Below, in pieces: positions 11,301 through 22,400 of a stretch of DNA of 64,000 nucleotides (within the stretch, counting starts at the first letter, position 1; every line of letters begins with the position of its first letter). The stretch is taken from contig OY727100.1 in NCBI GenBank assembly GCA_963402885.1, positions 18,507,395 to 18,571,394 of the forward strand, read 5' to 3'. Made by a program: the position numbers and the translations under genes. Origin of the DNA: Antedon bifida (lineage: Eukaryota; Echinodermata; Crinoidea; Comatulida; Antedonidae). The notes under the pieces were generated by a model. That model searched no databases. It saw nothing but the letters and a program-made list of their open reading frames with translations, and was not told where the DNA came from.

Positions 11301-14300
11301 GAGATATTAAGTTCCTATGACTAAAATATCATTATGGTAATATACTGTAGGTACTATACAAATGTATTGAAATCACATGACCTCTGATAAAGAGTAAATT
11401 CTTTATGACCTCATAAAGTGTAAACCCTATTTGAGGATACAATTCTTCACAAAAAAGCTTTGAAAATATTTATTGTATCAAAAGTAACGACCAACGTAAA
11501 ATTCTTTTACTGCAGTTGTTATATCTTATGTGTATATTTATTGCATCTTTCATTGTGTACAACGTATACATACAGATTACCAACCATGTGGTTATATCGA
11601 TCTCCCTTAACCCCTTAGTCTCCCAATCCAGACACTACATCTTCCCCCTTCTTTAGCTAAAACTCACAACCCAATTAACTCCATACAATATGATATTCAT
11701 TTTGGTTTTTTTTTAACTTTAACAATAATACAACAATTTAACTTTGAACTTTAAATCAAATATCATCATACATGCATATTATAAATGTTTTCTTTGATCA
11801 CATATCATTTTCTTATTATTTCCAAGATTCCTATAATATCAATGAACAACTTAGCATATCATAACACTTAAAACTTTCAACATTTTAACAAAATCTCAAC
11901 TTCTGGTGAACTTTAAAAATTTACATAACTCATAAATATGACTTCTTAATTTTACACTTTAAAAATCATCAAACCTCTTGGGTTTTTTCTTCTCTCTTAC
12001 TGGTCTGCTTTTAACTATCATATTTTCATTACTCTTTGTTATTTTGTCACTTTGCTCAGTATCAACTGGCTTATTCTGTTCAGCGTCATCAATCTTACTG
12101 TTACCATTAACTTTACTAGTATCAATTTGTTTTAAATTATCATTTGGTGTTTTAACATTTGCTTCATTTACTCTTTCATTATAGGATCGAACATGTGTCG
12201 AATTCCTTTTGTATCTTACACCCTGTGGTGATTCAACCACTACACTATTCCCTTTTTTCTCTATTACTACATATGGTTCTGTGTGATATGGCGTACTCAT
12301 CTTGTCCCTCTGTGTCACTTTCACTAAAACCTTATCTCCTTTACACACATCACTTTCCTTCGCACCTCTCTTCTCATCAATGTACAGTTTGTTCTTTAAT
12401 TTAGACACGGCATCACGATCAGAAATCTCTTCGTCCATTATTGTATTATCATCTAATTCTGGCAATTTTGTACGCAACTTTCTATTCCACATCATTTCTG
12501 CTGGTGTCACTCCGGTAACACTATGTGGGGTTGTACGATATGCGAATAGGTACACTCGTAATTCTTTTTTCCAGTCTTTTCCTTCAGCTTGCGCAATGCG
12601 AATTCTTTTCATTAGTGATCTATTTTGTCGTTCAACCTCTCCGTTCGCAGCTGGATGTAATGGTGTTACACGTCTATGTCTGATTCCATTTTCCTTCAGG
12701 TAGGTTTCAAACTCATTGGACACAAACTGGGCACCATTATCTGAGGTAATTGATTTTGGTATGCCATGTTGAACAAACATATTTTCAAGTGTGTCTATAA
12801 TTTTCTCACTTGTGATTGTCTTCATTAAACTAATTTCATAATAACGACTATAATAGTCTACCACCACTAGTACATTATCCTTCGTTGGAAACGGTCCCAG
12901 CAAGTCAATCGAAATATCTTGCCATGGTCCTGTTGGTAGTTGTGTTGGCTTCAATGGTTCTGGTGCTGGCATCGAACTTGTTATCTGACACTCATGACAT
13001 GTTTTAACATAGTCTTCCACATTCTTCTCCATTCCAGGCCACCATACCTTGGTTCTAAGCCGTTGCTTGGTTTTGACTATCCCCAAGTGTCCTTGGTGTG
13101 CTAATTCAATACACTGTAATCTATATTTTTCTGGAATTACAATCCTTCTGTTTCTAAGAATTAAATATCCAAAACATGCAAGTTCTTGTTGTATTGCATT
13201 ATACTGAATCAAGTCTCTGTCCCATTTATCTGTCCGTATACTATTTCTCACTTTACTCAATTCAGGATCTTCCTTTGATGCCTCTTCAACTTCACGTGAT
13301 GATAGTGCACATGGGGTTGCATTTGATGCTACCAATCGAATATACATCTCTGTGTCATCACTGTCATTATTCTGTTTGCCATCAGTTTCTATTGGTAACC
13401 TTGATAATATATCAGCAATGTTATTCTTACCGGGTACATACTTTACTGTATAAGAATAGGACATAAGTCTCATCACCCACCTTTCAATCCGTGCATTTGG
13501 TTTAGACTTTGGTCCATACAGGCCTTCGAGTGGTTTATGGTCAGTTATCAATTCAAACTGTAGTCCATATAAGTAAACATGAAACCTTTCCATAGCCCAT
13601 ACCACTGCCAATGCCTCTTTCTCCGTTGTTGAATATTTTTTTTCAGTAGCTGATAATGTTCGACTTGCATAACTTATAACTCTGGTTTCACCATTGTATT
13701 TCTGAATTAAAACTCCACCAATGCCTACATTGCTTGCATCTGTCACCAACTGAGTACTTTCTGCATCTAATCTGAAATAGCCTAAACATGTTTCATTAGT
13801 TAAGCATTTCGTAAGTTTTACATAACTATTTTCTTGTTCAGACCCCCAATAGAAATTACAATCTTTTCGCACTAGTCGTCTTAAGGGTTCCGCAACTGTA
13901 GCTAAATTTGGAATGTATCGTGCTGAGAAGTTAACTAGACCTAAGAAACTTTTTACTTCTGCAGCTGTTTTTGGTCTCTTTGATTCTGCCAATGCTCTGA
14001 CTCGCCCAATTGTAGGTTTGATTCCATTTGCTGACAATATGTGACCCATGAATGTTATCTGTGATACAGAAAATTGACACTTATCCTTGTTGAGAGTCAA
14101 ATTCTTCTCTTTAAATTTCTCAAGCACTACACGAAGTCTGTCATCATGTTCAGTCTGTGTTCTCCCGTGTACAACAATGTCATCTGATATGTTAGCTACA
14201 CCTTCGCATCCACTCAGCGTCTGACTGATTACTCTTTGGTACTTTTCAGGGGCAGCATTTATCCCGAACATCAACCTTTTGTAGCGATAAAGACCTTTGT

Positions 14301-17300
14301 TAGTTATGAAAGTTGTGATGTTTCGTGATTGCTCATCTAATTCAATTTGGTGATAGCCGTAATTCATGTCTAATTTAGAGAACACTGTACTTTGATTCAT
14401 TTCATACAACACTTCGTCAACTGTTGGGATTGGATGCCTCTCCCTTTTAACTGCTCGGTTGGCCTGCCTCATATCTACGCAGAGGCGTATATCCCCATTT
14501 GGTTTTGGCACTACTATGACTGGACTTACCCAATCACTTGGTTCATCTACCCTTTCAATTATGTCAAGAGATTCTAACTCATCTAATTTGTCACTCACTT
14601 TATCTTTGAGACTAAACGGTATTCTATACATGCTCTGAACAACTGGTGTTACCTGTTCATCAATAAATAAATGTAACTTATAATCTTTTAATTTACCAAT
14701 ACCTTCAAATACCTGTGTATACTTATCTTGTACACTATTTATCACTTGTGGTATTACAATATTTAACACTCCAAGCTTCATTGCAGTATCACCTCCCAAC
14801 AAAGCAGGACCTTTCCCTTTTAACACATATACATCTGCTGTTATTTTAGGCTCAGTATTATTACCTGTACCTTGAAAAATTGACATGTTCGTAGTAAATT
14901 TTCCTAACAACTCTAATGGTTTTTCTGACCCATATGCATATAACTTTCTGTTTGTCAACTCAGATTTGCATTTAATTTTCTTGGATTTTAACTGTTGCCA
15001 TAAATACTGATCTATGATATTAACTGTAGCACCACTATCAACAATCATTTCTACCTTATGTACATCCATACAAACATTTATCTTTGTAGTTTTAGAATTA
15101 TTATTTTGTATACCAAAAGCATAGTCATCGTCTTCACTTCCATTTTGAACATTACTAATATCACTACTCTTTTTGTCTTTACCTAATTTAGTTTTGCAAC
15201 AAACAGCAAAATGTCCCAACATTTTACATTTATTACATTTCTTGTCTCTTGCAGGACAACATTTATCCTTAGCCAAATGTCCTTCTCTTCCACAGCGAAA
15301 GCATTTCCGGTTATCTTGTCTATCATTGAACTTTGACTTACTTGTTCTGTTAGTGTTAGGCCTACCACTTGAATTTCCAGCTTGGTACCTGTTTCTGCTC
15401 GTCGTGCTTGATCTTGACCATCTCTCATTCCTCACTGCATTCATGTTCGTTGTTGTTTCCACTCCATTAACTTCTTGTGACATCTCCTTTGCTTGCTTCT
15501 CACTCATTTCAAATGTGCTAGCTATTGCTTTTAAATTAGTTAATTTCAAAGTATTTCCTTTTTCTAGCAATTTTAGTCTCAGTCTATTTGATTTGCATTT
15601 TTCAATAACATGGTCTCTAATTAACTCATCAACATTCGCATCATCAAATTCACATTTTGCAGCCTGCTGCCTCAATCTGTTTATAAATTGGTGAATAGTT
15701 TCATCATCACCTTGCGTCAGTTTTCTAAAACAATAACGCTCATACGGTACGTTGGTTTTCATAGCAAATTGTTTATTTAATGTGTTTACAACAACATCAT
15801 ACTCATCTGTTCCGTTCTCCTCCGTTAAACAGTCATATATGTCCTGTACAGCCATTCCGGCGCAATGCAATAACAAAGCTTTCTTTTGGTTTTTGTCCAC
15901 TACTCCTTTACCAGTAGCATATAATTCAAAACTGCGAAGCCATTTCTTCCACCGTTCAGCCGAAGCGTGCACATCGTGTGGATCATACGCAGCGATTCCC
16001 GTGATTTCAACGTTTACAGCGGTCATCGTTACAACAGTATTAAAACAAATATATCGCCAAAAATAACAGTATTGAAACTTCTAATCACTTGTGGTTCGAT
16101 ATTCTCCTTTACTCGTCGCCAATGTTATATCTTATGTGTATATTTATTGCATCTTTCATTGTGTACAACGTATACATACAGATTACCAACCATGTGGTTA
16201 TATCGATCTCCCTTAACCCCTTAGTCTCCCAATCCAGACACTACAGCAGTTACTGCTGCATTAGTTAGATTTTGTTGAACCTTTTTATACAATTATTTTT
16301 CCAACTTGTTTTGGGATAATCACACAAATGTTTGTTACAGTTATTGCCTCATAAACGTTTACATTTGAACAAACTAAAATAAGTATTGCAGTAAAATAAA
16401 TGCAGTTGCTATTGATGGAATGAATCCAACACACACTGACATAACACATGAGCAAGAACCTTTCCAAGAATCCTTAACAATTCAATATTACCTTTAACAT
16501 ATTTTTTCCACCCCAAACCATTTATCACCATTTTAGAACACAGCATAGCATATTTGAACATACCTCCTTTGAAAAATTTGGTCCCAACCTCTGGTAAATC
16601 CACAAAAACTAGATCACCTAATGCATCCTGAACAAAAAAAAATTGTTTTTAAAATTAACATTTATGGAACAATATGTCAAATTAATGGAATTATAATATG
16701 GAATTAATGGGTTGAGCCGATGCGAGTGCATATTTTTTAGTCCTGAAGAAAGGTGTCCTGGGGGGATTGTACTGTATTTTGGTCATCACCTGAGCATAGT
16801 CTGATATGCCAATAGTCCCTACGTTGTCTTCTAATGTGATCCATTCATGCTCTTTAGAATACTTCCTTTCTGCAAAAACAATTAAAGACGGTAAAACTTA
16901 ACCAAGTTAAAGCTTGGTTCGCACTAGGGCGTAAGTTGTAATTATAAGCGAATTGCATCCTAGTGGGAACCATGCAAAATACTGATACCTGTGCAATTTG
17001 AATCAAATTGAGTTTAAAAGGAATTCCTCTTGCACATTTAAAATTGTGCAATTCGTTCATATTGCGCACAACAAAACATGTGTGAGCTATTCCAATCAAC
17101 TAAATATCGTTTTTAACAAAAATGGGGTTGTCACAGCACTTTCACACCTTGTTTTTTATTGTTTGTAGGCCTAACCTAGCTTATTTCAACTGCAAACAAA
17201 AATATTTAAAAAATAAAAGATTGTGATTGCTTTAATAATAATAAAGAACATTAATATCAACTCTATTCTAGATAGATAGGCCTATAATAGGCCTAGGCCT

Positions 17301-17689
17301 AGGCCTAGTAATATATTTCTACCTAGATCAGGGAGTTTTAACAACTCCCTGCCTACTAGATTAACCTAGGCCTAGGCCGAGTCTAGTTAGGCCAGGCCAG
17401 GAAGTGGCAAGTTTGGGACTTGATGACCATTCTCCTCGCCGATCAGCTCCTTTTATTTCGGCCGTCGTGCGCTCTTTAAAAACGAGTCTAGCCTAGCCTA
17501 GCTAGGCCTAAAAATGAACATTAATATTTTACCTGTAAAAGCAGTGCAGCTCCTGTTAAAATATCTGGTTGACTGTGTTAAAATTAAAGGTTGACTTTGC
17601 TTGGCAAGAACATTAACATTCATAATCTTAGAGGCAGAAAATTGCAAAGTTCCAGCCAACAGCCGTAATCTCGTGCTCGTCGCCGCCAT
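8357..17689 (-). CDS. GCSH: Glycine cleavage system H protein, mitochondrial precursor
   Basis: Five coding exons on the minus strand: 17533-17689, 16790-16869, 16564-16627, 10771-10902 and 8357-8451. They total 528 bp (175 residues; the human protein has 173). H protein carries the lipoyl arm that shuttles the aminomethyl group between the P, T and L proteins in mitochondria. The first 55 or so residues are Arg/Ser-rich and poor in acidic residues, as expected of a transit peptide. The conserved parts follow: [33 protein letters not shown], then [12 protein letters not shown], whose Lys is the lipoylation site, and a C-terminal WILKVKL block. Intron 3 holds the LTR element and intron 4 the third hairpin-ended repeat. 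Together they make up most of the gene's 9.3 kb. Confidence 0.95.
8520..10100 (+). mobile_element. Copy C of the hairpin-ended repeat, diverged, in GCSH intron 4
   Basis: It aligns along its length with copy B (shared phrases such as AACTGGCCATATG, GGTGAAATTACGGGAC and the GCGC-rich block) but is clearly older. A perfect 5' hairpin lies at 8520-8540, followed by TAGGTGATCATTT. A 13-bp 3' hairpin at 10069-10100 has those same 13 bases as its left arm, with a 6-nt loop (TATTCT). TGACGTCA-like sites at about 8944, 9122 and 9298 keep the 177-bp spacing. Confidence 0.7.
10108..10400. mobile_element. Partial copy of the TATTGTCCCC MITE family
   Basis: It shares its interior with the copies at 31449-31698 and 59786-60111 (for example AGTTTTAATAA, CACTTCCGT, TTTTCACTTA and the CATTTTCAACAAAAA block). 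The GTCCCC ends are missing. It abuts the tail of copy C. Confidence 0.55.
11495..11516. repeat. Left remnant of a MITE split by the LTR element
   Basis: The piece ATTCTTTTACTGCAGT matches the inverted-repeat end of the MITE at 58453-58656. The rest of this copy resumes at 16246, on the other side of the LTR element. Confidence 0.6.
11517..11639 (-). repeat. 3' LTR of the Gypsy-type element
   Basis: 123 bp, apparently identical to 16123-16245, TG...CA ends. The target duplication GCAGT precedes it at 11512-11516. Confidence 0.92.
11640..11654 (-). other. Polypurine tract of the Gypsy-type element
   Basis: Read on the minus strand it is AAAGAAGGGGGAAGA, directly before the 3' LTR: the usual plus-strand primer of LTR elements. 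Confidence 0.8.
11959..16026 (-). CDS. Gag-Pol polyprotein of the LTR retrotransposon
   Basis: A single uninterrupted frame of 1,355 residues. Parts in order, with rough positions: gag-like region (1-230), two CCHC zinc knuckles (about 240-280), aspartic protease (about 330), reverse transcriptase (about 450-650), RNase H (about 740-860), integrase with its HHCC zinc-binding domain (about 975-1010) and DDE core (about 1040-1130), and a charged C-terminal tail. No separate envelope gene is seen. This order is the Ty3/Gypsy order. Open frames on the opposite strand across this span are shadows. Confidence 0.95.
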   Translation of the reverse strand: MTAVNVEITGIAAYDPHDVHASAERWKKWLRSFELYATGKGVVDKNQKKALLLHCAGMAVQDIYDCLTEENGTDEYDVVVNTLNKQFAMKTNVPYERYCFRKLTQGDDETIHQFINRLRQQAAKCEFDDANVDELIRDHVIEKCKSNRLRLKLLEKGNTLKLTNLKAIASTFEMSEKQAKEMSQEVNGVETTTNMNAVRNERWSRSSTTSRNRYQAGNSSGRPNTNRTSKSKFNDRQDNRKCFRCGREGHLAKDKCCPARDKKCNKCKMLGHFAVCCKTKLGKDKKSSDISNVQNGSEDDDYAFGIQNNNSKTTKINVCMDVHKVEMIVDSGATVNIIDQYLWQQLKSKKIKCKSELTNRKLYAYGSEKPLELLGKFTTNMSIFQGTGNNTEPKITADVYVLKGKGPALLGGDTAMKLGVLNIVIPQVINSVQDKYTQVFEGIGKLKDYKLHLFIDEQVTPVVQSMYRIPFSLKDKVSDKLDELESLDIIERVDEPSDWVSPVIVVPKPNGDIRLCVDMRQANRAVKRERHPIPTVDEVLYEMNQSTVFSKLDMNYGYHQIELDEQSRNITTFITNKGLYRYKRLMFGINAAPEKYQRVISQTLSGCEGVANISDDIVVHGRTQTEHDDRLRVVLEKFKEKNLTLNKDKCQFSVSQITFMGHILSANGIKPTIGRVRALAESKRPKTAAEVKSFLGLVNFSARYIPNLATVAEPLRRLVRKDCNFYWGSEQENSYVKLTKCLTNETCLGYFRLDAESTQLVTDASNVGIGGVLIQKYNGETRVISYASRTLSATEKKYSTTEKEALAVVWAMERFHVYLYGLQFELITDHKPLEGLYGPKSKPNARIERWVMRLMSYSYTVKYVPGKNNIADILSRLPIETDGKQNNDSDDTEMYIRLVASNATPCALSSREVEEASKEDPELSKVRNSIRTDKWDRDLIQYNAIQQELACFGYLILRNRRIVIPEKYRLQCIELAHQGHLGIVKTKQRLRTKVWWPGMEKNVEDYVKTCHECQITSSMPAPEPLKPTQLPTGPWQDISIDLLGPFPTKDNVLVVVDYYSRYYEISLMKTITSEKIIDTLENMFVQHGIPKSITSDNGAQFVSNEFETYLKENGIRHRRVTPLHPAANGEVERQNRSLMKRIRIAQAEGKDWKKELRVYLFAYRTTPHSVTGVTPAEMMWNRKLRTKLPELDDNTIMDEEISDRDAVSKLKNKLYIDEKRGAKESDVCKGDKVLVKVTQRDKMSTPYHTEPYVVIEKKGNSVVVESPQGVRYKRNSTHVRSYNERVNEANVKTPNDNLKQIDTSKVNGNSKIDDAEQNKPVDTEQSDKITKSNENMIVKSRPVREKKKPKRFDDF
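16112..16121 (-). other. Primer-binding site, tRNA-Ser-like
   Basis: On the minus strand TGGCGACGAG follows the 5' LTR with one base between. It is complementary to the 3' end expected of a serine tRNA with a CTCGTC acceptor arm, discriminator G and CCA. The tRNA assignment is from memory. Confidence 0.6.
16123..16245 (-). repeat. 5' LTR of the Gypsy-type element
   Basis: 123 bp, apparently identical to the other LTR. The second GCAGT target duplication follows at 16246-16250. Confidence 0.92.
16246..16425. mobile_element. Main part of the MITE that the LTR element landed in
   Basis: GCAGTTACTGC followed by an interior resembling the MITE at 58453-58656 (GTTATTGCCTCATAAACGTTTACAT against GTGACTGCCGCATAAACTTGTACAT-like text) and a closing TGCAGTTGC. 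This shows nested insertion, MITE first and LTR element later. Confidence 0.6.
16909..16976. mobile_element. Short MITE, GCTTGGTTCCCACTAG family, in GCSH intron 1
   Basis: Opens AAGCTTGGTTCGCACTAG and closes with the near-complement CTAGTGGGAACCATGC. Larger relatives lie at 22143-22286 and 60648-60796. Confidence 0.65.
17278..17400. repeat. AGGCCT/CCTAGG-rich island with a small palindrome
   Basis: Repeated AGGCCTAGGCCT phrases flank a hairpin at 17329-17351 (CAGGGAGTT, loop TTAAC, AACTCCCTG). Similar AGGCCT islands occur at 52930-53060 and 53650-53790. Confidence 0.65.
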
Positions 17690-17700
17690 GTTTTTCTCTA
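17670..17700 (-). promoter_or_regulatory. YY1-like motif over the GCSH start codon
   Basis: On the minus strand the start region reads AAACATGGCGGCGACG, matching the YY1 core (AANATGGCGGC) that often overlaps start codons of metazoan housekeeping genes. The regulatory role is inferred. Confidence 0.4.
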
Positions 17701-19407
17701 CGCGTGTGACTCAATTTTAAATTTTTAATACCAAAGCTATTTATACGAAAACAGTAATTTCATGCAGCTATTTACACGTACATTACAAACTCTGAGTACA
17801 GTACAGTACACACATTTTAAATATACAGCATTACAGCGCATTAATGTAGAGTGTTATTGACTAGGTTCTCATCTGAAAGACGACAAAATAAATATGAATT
17901 TGCTTAACATTTTGATTGTTTGCTTTATTTAAAATTACACAATAAAGTAGTTTCATTAAACACATTTCTTTGTGTTCAGTCATTAAATCTTTACTTTTTG
18001 TAAGACAATGACATATTATACGTAGTTTATAAAATCTTATGTATACTTTATTACTGTATTAAAAATATTAAAATGTTATTGTATTAAAATATTTGAATTT
18101 AATATAACAAATAATGTAATACCGGTATATAACATAAGTTATTAACTTTCAACCAAACTTAAAAGTTAAGTCCTTTATGATTGAATTGTAAATGCAATAA
18201 CAAAAAGAAAAGATAAATTGTCCTCCTGACAATTTTTTGAAATATTTTTTGCCATTTTAATGTCACATATAATAGTTGACCAAAAATTGGATAGAAAAAA
18301 AATTATTTACCTGAAAAACTGTAATTTATTTATTTTTTCTATGGAAATGAATAACTTCATTAAATTGCTAAAATGGTCTATTAAAAGGCTGATTTTATAA
18401 AATTGTTCATGATTTTGGGGACAATACATCTTTAAAGTCAGTTATTGTTTTAGTTATTAATTTTTTCTTTTTATAAATTAAAGTTATAATGATTATGATT
18501 GACTCAAATTATCACGTAAAGTTAGCTTTACGGTTAGGTTTAGACATCTTTACAACATTAGAATTGCACCTACACTACACTCAAATGTATATTATGCATA
18601 TACAGTTTGCATACATAAAACTATGATTTGTCTCTGTCCCTTATCATCTGTGTACAGTTAGGACAACTACTATTATTCAAAATTGTTAGTACTGTTTATA
18701 TCACATTTTACAAATAATCTTACATAGAAAAGGTTTGGTCAAAATACAAATTGAATCAATTTACCTTCTTCTAAGCTAAGTTTTAACTTTTGGAATTAAT
18801 TAATGATTATGAGCATTAAAATAATACAAAGCAATATGTAACGAAAATGATATTTGTGTCAGTGGGATTCACATATTATTATTATTTTGAGAAAAAAAAA
18901 TTTAAATTTGAAAGCCCTTTTCATACAACAATAAACCTCTATATTTAGTATAAGCATGGAGAATTCATTCTCCATGAAATAAGTGTGGAGAAATTTAGAA
19001 TTTGATCATGCTATAACCATGTGTACTTCATACAACATATTGTTATCATATATATAACCTGATTAGTTTTTGTATTTACAGTAATACTATTGTTTTAATT
19101 CTGTTTACTTATCTGACGAGGTAGTTTCAGTTTCAGCATAAACTATACATATTATCATAAAATACATATCATCAAATCACATAATTCCACTTCAACATTA
19201 AAAAAAAAGCAATGCAATTGTCACTAAATAAGGAACTAGTCCTTAAACTAGAACTAATGACTTATGGTAATGAAACAAAACACTTCAATCCTTGTTTAGC
19301 GTTGGTCGCCGCCCAACAGAAAAAAAAGTAAAGGATCCGCCCTTGATAATGATTGAGATTGGTAAAATGTTTTACATTATAGAAAAATATATTCTAATAA
19401 AACAACA
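17701..19407. other. Spacer between GCSH (5' end) and the SLC47 gene (3' end)
   Basis: AT-rich, no gene. It holds the MITE at 18217-18425. The right end should contain the SLC47 3' UTR. Confidence 0.5.
18217..18425. mobile_element. Diverged copy of the TATTGTCCCC MITE family
   Basis: Starts ATTGTCCTCCTGAC and ends TTTTGGGGACAAT, with the outer phrase ACATCTTTAAA seen beside the copies at 31449 and 59786. Confidence 0.55.
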
Positions 19408-22400
19408 CTATAATTGGATACAATCATCATCAAAATAATAGTCAGATTCAGTATCCACTGTTACATTTAAGGAAGAATACATATCACAATACGTCGGACG
19501 GAATACAATACTAAAAAGAAAACCTGTAACAAAAACAACTAGACTGATCAACATAAAAGCAGCACGCTTTAAGACTGTGTATCGTAAATCATCTGGAACC
19601 AGTCGTATCTTGATGTCATCATCTTCAACTTTTTCAGCATTCTCTACAACGTCTCCATTCTCTCCTTTCCAACCATCATTCATTAGTGTTTCGCATGTAT
19701 CTGGCTCTTCCGCAGAAAGTTTCTTGGATGTTTTATCGGAAAGTTTACGAAGTTCTGTTGCATTTTCCTCGCAATCTTCACTATTTAAACGCTCTTTTTC
19801 TGATTTGTTTGCCTTTTGCGTTGATGACCGTCTTGTTTTATTTGCTCCAGCTCTAATTTGTGCCTAACAATTAAGTTTGGAAATAGAAACTGTAAGTTAA
19901 ACTACGGAGCTACAATATTTTACTAAATGAGAAATCAAATAATTTTATACTTTTTCATTGGCTGTAACATCAGCAAAACTAGTTTTATACATTGTGTTGT
20001 TTATGTTTTGGAATTAGACAATAAATAAACCTCAATCGCAACAAAATCTGAAACCAAACCACAAGCATCACATTTTTTCGCTCAAATTTAAAGTATTAGG
20101 TATTCGTGTTCCACCTTCTAAATCCCTTTCTACGAAAAATTCTATGAGTTCTCACTGCCAAACACATACCAGAGGCCCCAAAGCTTATGGAGGCCTCTGA
20201 GCAGGATAAAAAGGCATTGAAATATGTTGAAAAAGGCTAAAAACACCCAAGGTCTCCAACGTTGGAAGCCCACTTAGCATCCATAAACCAGGGGCCTTAA
20301 TAGGCCTATGCATTACACCACTGGGAATGGTCTTAGTGGTTCAGAAATTGATATAAACTATTTAAATCATACCTTGTGCACTTCAAGCTCCCAATCTAAA
20401 TTCATTAAAATAATAAATAGAGATGTTCCTTGCACTATCAAACAAACAGTTATACCAATCCACAGTCCTATAATACAGAATAAAACATGACATATTTTAT
20501 TTTATTATTAACCATTTTTAGAAAGGATCACCTGTGCAGGTCTTCATTTTTTTTTTCAGTTCTCTAAGGCACACTGTTTAAGTAAAAACATTCAAATTAG
20601 TAGACTTAGGAATAATTCTATTCTATACAGGTTTTTATATAGTGCCCTACAAAGAACAGAGTGCCTACCAATACTTAGTATTTAATTAAAAAGAAAAGTT
20701 TTAAGTTGACGTTTAAAATAGAGGTTGCGAATTCACTCCTCTCAAATCGACAGGTAGTGCGTTCCAGATCCGCGGAGCGGTGACAGAAAAAGCATTGTCA
20801 CCAGCTTTCCGATTAGATCGTGGAACGAAAAGTCGGGTGGGATCATTAGAGGAGCGAAGTCGGCACCTGTAATTAAATGAAAGCTGGTCACGGTTAAACT
20901 TATTTAAATCAAAAATGTACAAAGGAACAACAGAGTAAATACATTTATAAACAAAAACAATAACTTTGTACAAAATTAAAATCAAATGTCAAATGTCAAA
21001 TTTACTCTACTGTAGTTACTGCAGTAACTACACTTTTGCAGTAATGTAGGATTTTAGTTTGTTTCACTATAGAACTAACACGGTGTACACGGTGTATCAT
21101 ACCTTTCCCCAAATAAAGCTTGCTAAATATTTGCACAAGGAGGTTTAAACGAAAGATAATTAATGTAACTGTTGTAGAATAATTTCTTACGATACTTACC
21201 AATAATCCCTAAGTCTGTTAAAAACAACAAGCTACCCCCAAGCGGCATAGCTATCAAATAGAAACATATAAGGTTAAGCCCAGCTCCCATCTTCTGATGT
21301 CCTGAGCCTCGAAGACCACCATTTCCTACAGCCTACAGAAAATGTATACATATTTAACATAAAACAGAAGCTTAATTTTCATGTAAACTCGTGGTTCCAA
21401 CAGGGTACTTTATCATCGATCAAGTTTGTACTTCACTTTAATTGGAATATAATAAGCAAAAATATACTTTTATTATACCGGTGTCTAAAAAATACATATA
21501 AAATTTTTTACAAATTGAAAAATTGCAGCGAACAGCTAGAGATAAATATAATATATAAGTTTTATCTAAAAAATATATTGTTTGAAGGAGTGCATGGCGA
21601 AATCAATAAAGTTTGCGGTACAGCACGTATGTACTTTAGTTCTGAAAAAGAACTGTTTAGTTCCTTGTCATTTTGATCAATGTACTCACTCCAGTATAAT
21701 CAAAGAATCCATATATAAGAATCAAAGGTACAATTTTTGCCACCAATTGAACAATATCTCTAAAACAAAATAAAAATAGTAATTCAGTTAATTAACATCT
21801 TTCTACGTTCATCAAATATTTTCCAGTAAACAAAATTAGCAGTGTGTGTGTGTGTGTGTGGGGGTAACAACCTGTGTTTTGCAGTCTGTTTTACATCATA
21901 TAATGATTTGATATAGTCGTATATTTAAGAATAGACAACTAGTTTTTTTTTAGGTTTATGTTTTTATTGTGCCTTGCCAACAAAGGGCTAACTACTCATA
22001 TCAACACACAGTACAAACTGGGCTGACTGCGCACAGCTATGAATAACACACACAATATCTAAGGATCTCTTCCTGTCAAACTCGGATTTCAACTTTTGCT
22101 ACTTAAAATTACGTACATCAGTTCATGTAACAAGAGAGTACCAAAGCTTGGTTCCTGCTTGGATGCAACAAATCCCACCGAAGTAAATTGACAAATCATG
22201 ACAAGATGGATCATCCACACTATCACTTGTGATTTGTCAACTCTTTTGCAATGTGTCTACGTCATCCAATTGGGAACCAAGCTTTAGATTCTCATTTTTC
22301 ATAAAATTATACCATTACTTACGGATCATTTATGAAAACTTTAGCCAAGTCATCTTTCAATATAAACATTACACCAAAAACAAAAAATGCACAAAACCCT

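Larger units (their letters stand above)
11517..16245 (-). mobile_element. Ty3/Gypsy-type LTR retrotransposon, probably Mag/SURL-like; looks whole and young
   Basis: A 4.7 kb element on the minus strand in GCSH intron 3. Two 123-bp LTRs (11517-11639 and 16123-16245) appear identical, start TG and end CA, and are flanked by the 5-bp target duplication GCAGT (11512-11516, 16246-16250). A primer-binding site and polypurine tract sit next to the LTRs. One long gag-pol frame fills the interior. Identical LTRs mean a recent insertion. The short LTRs, single frame, two zinc knuckles and tRNA-Ser-like primer site favour the Mag branch; this is inferred from architecture. Confidence 0.92.

Noticed and set aside
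12159-15694. Several plus-strand open frames
   Set aside because: Shadows of the LTR element's long minus-strand frame.
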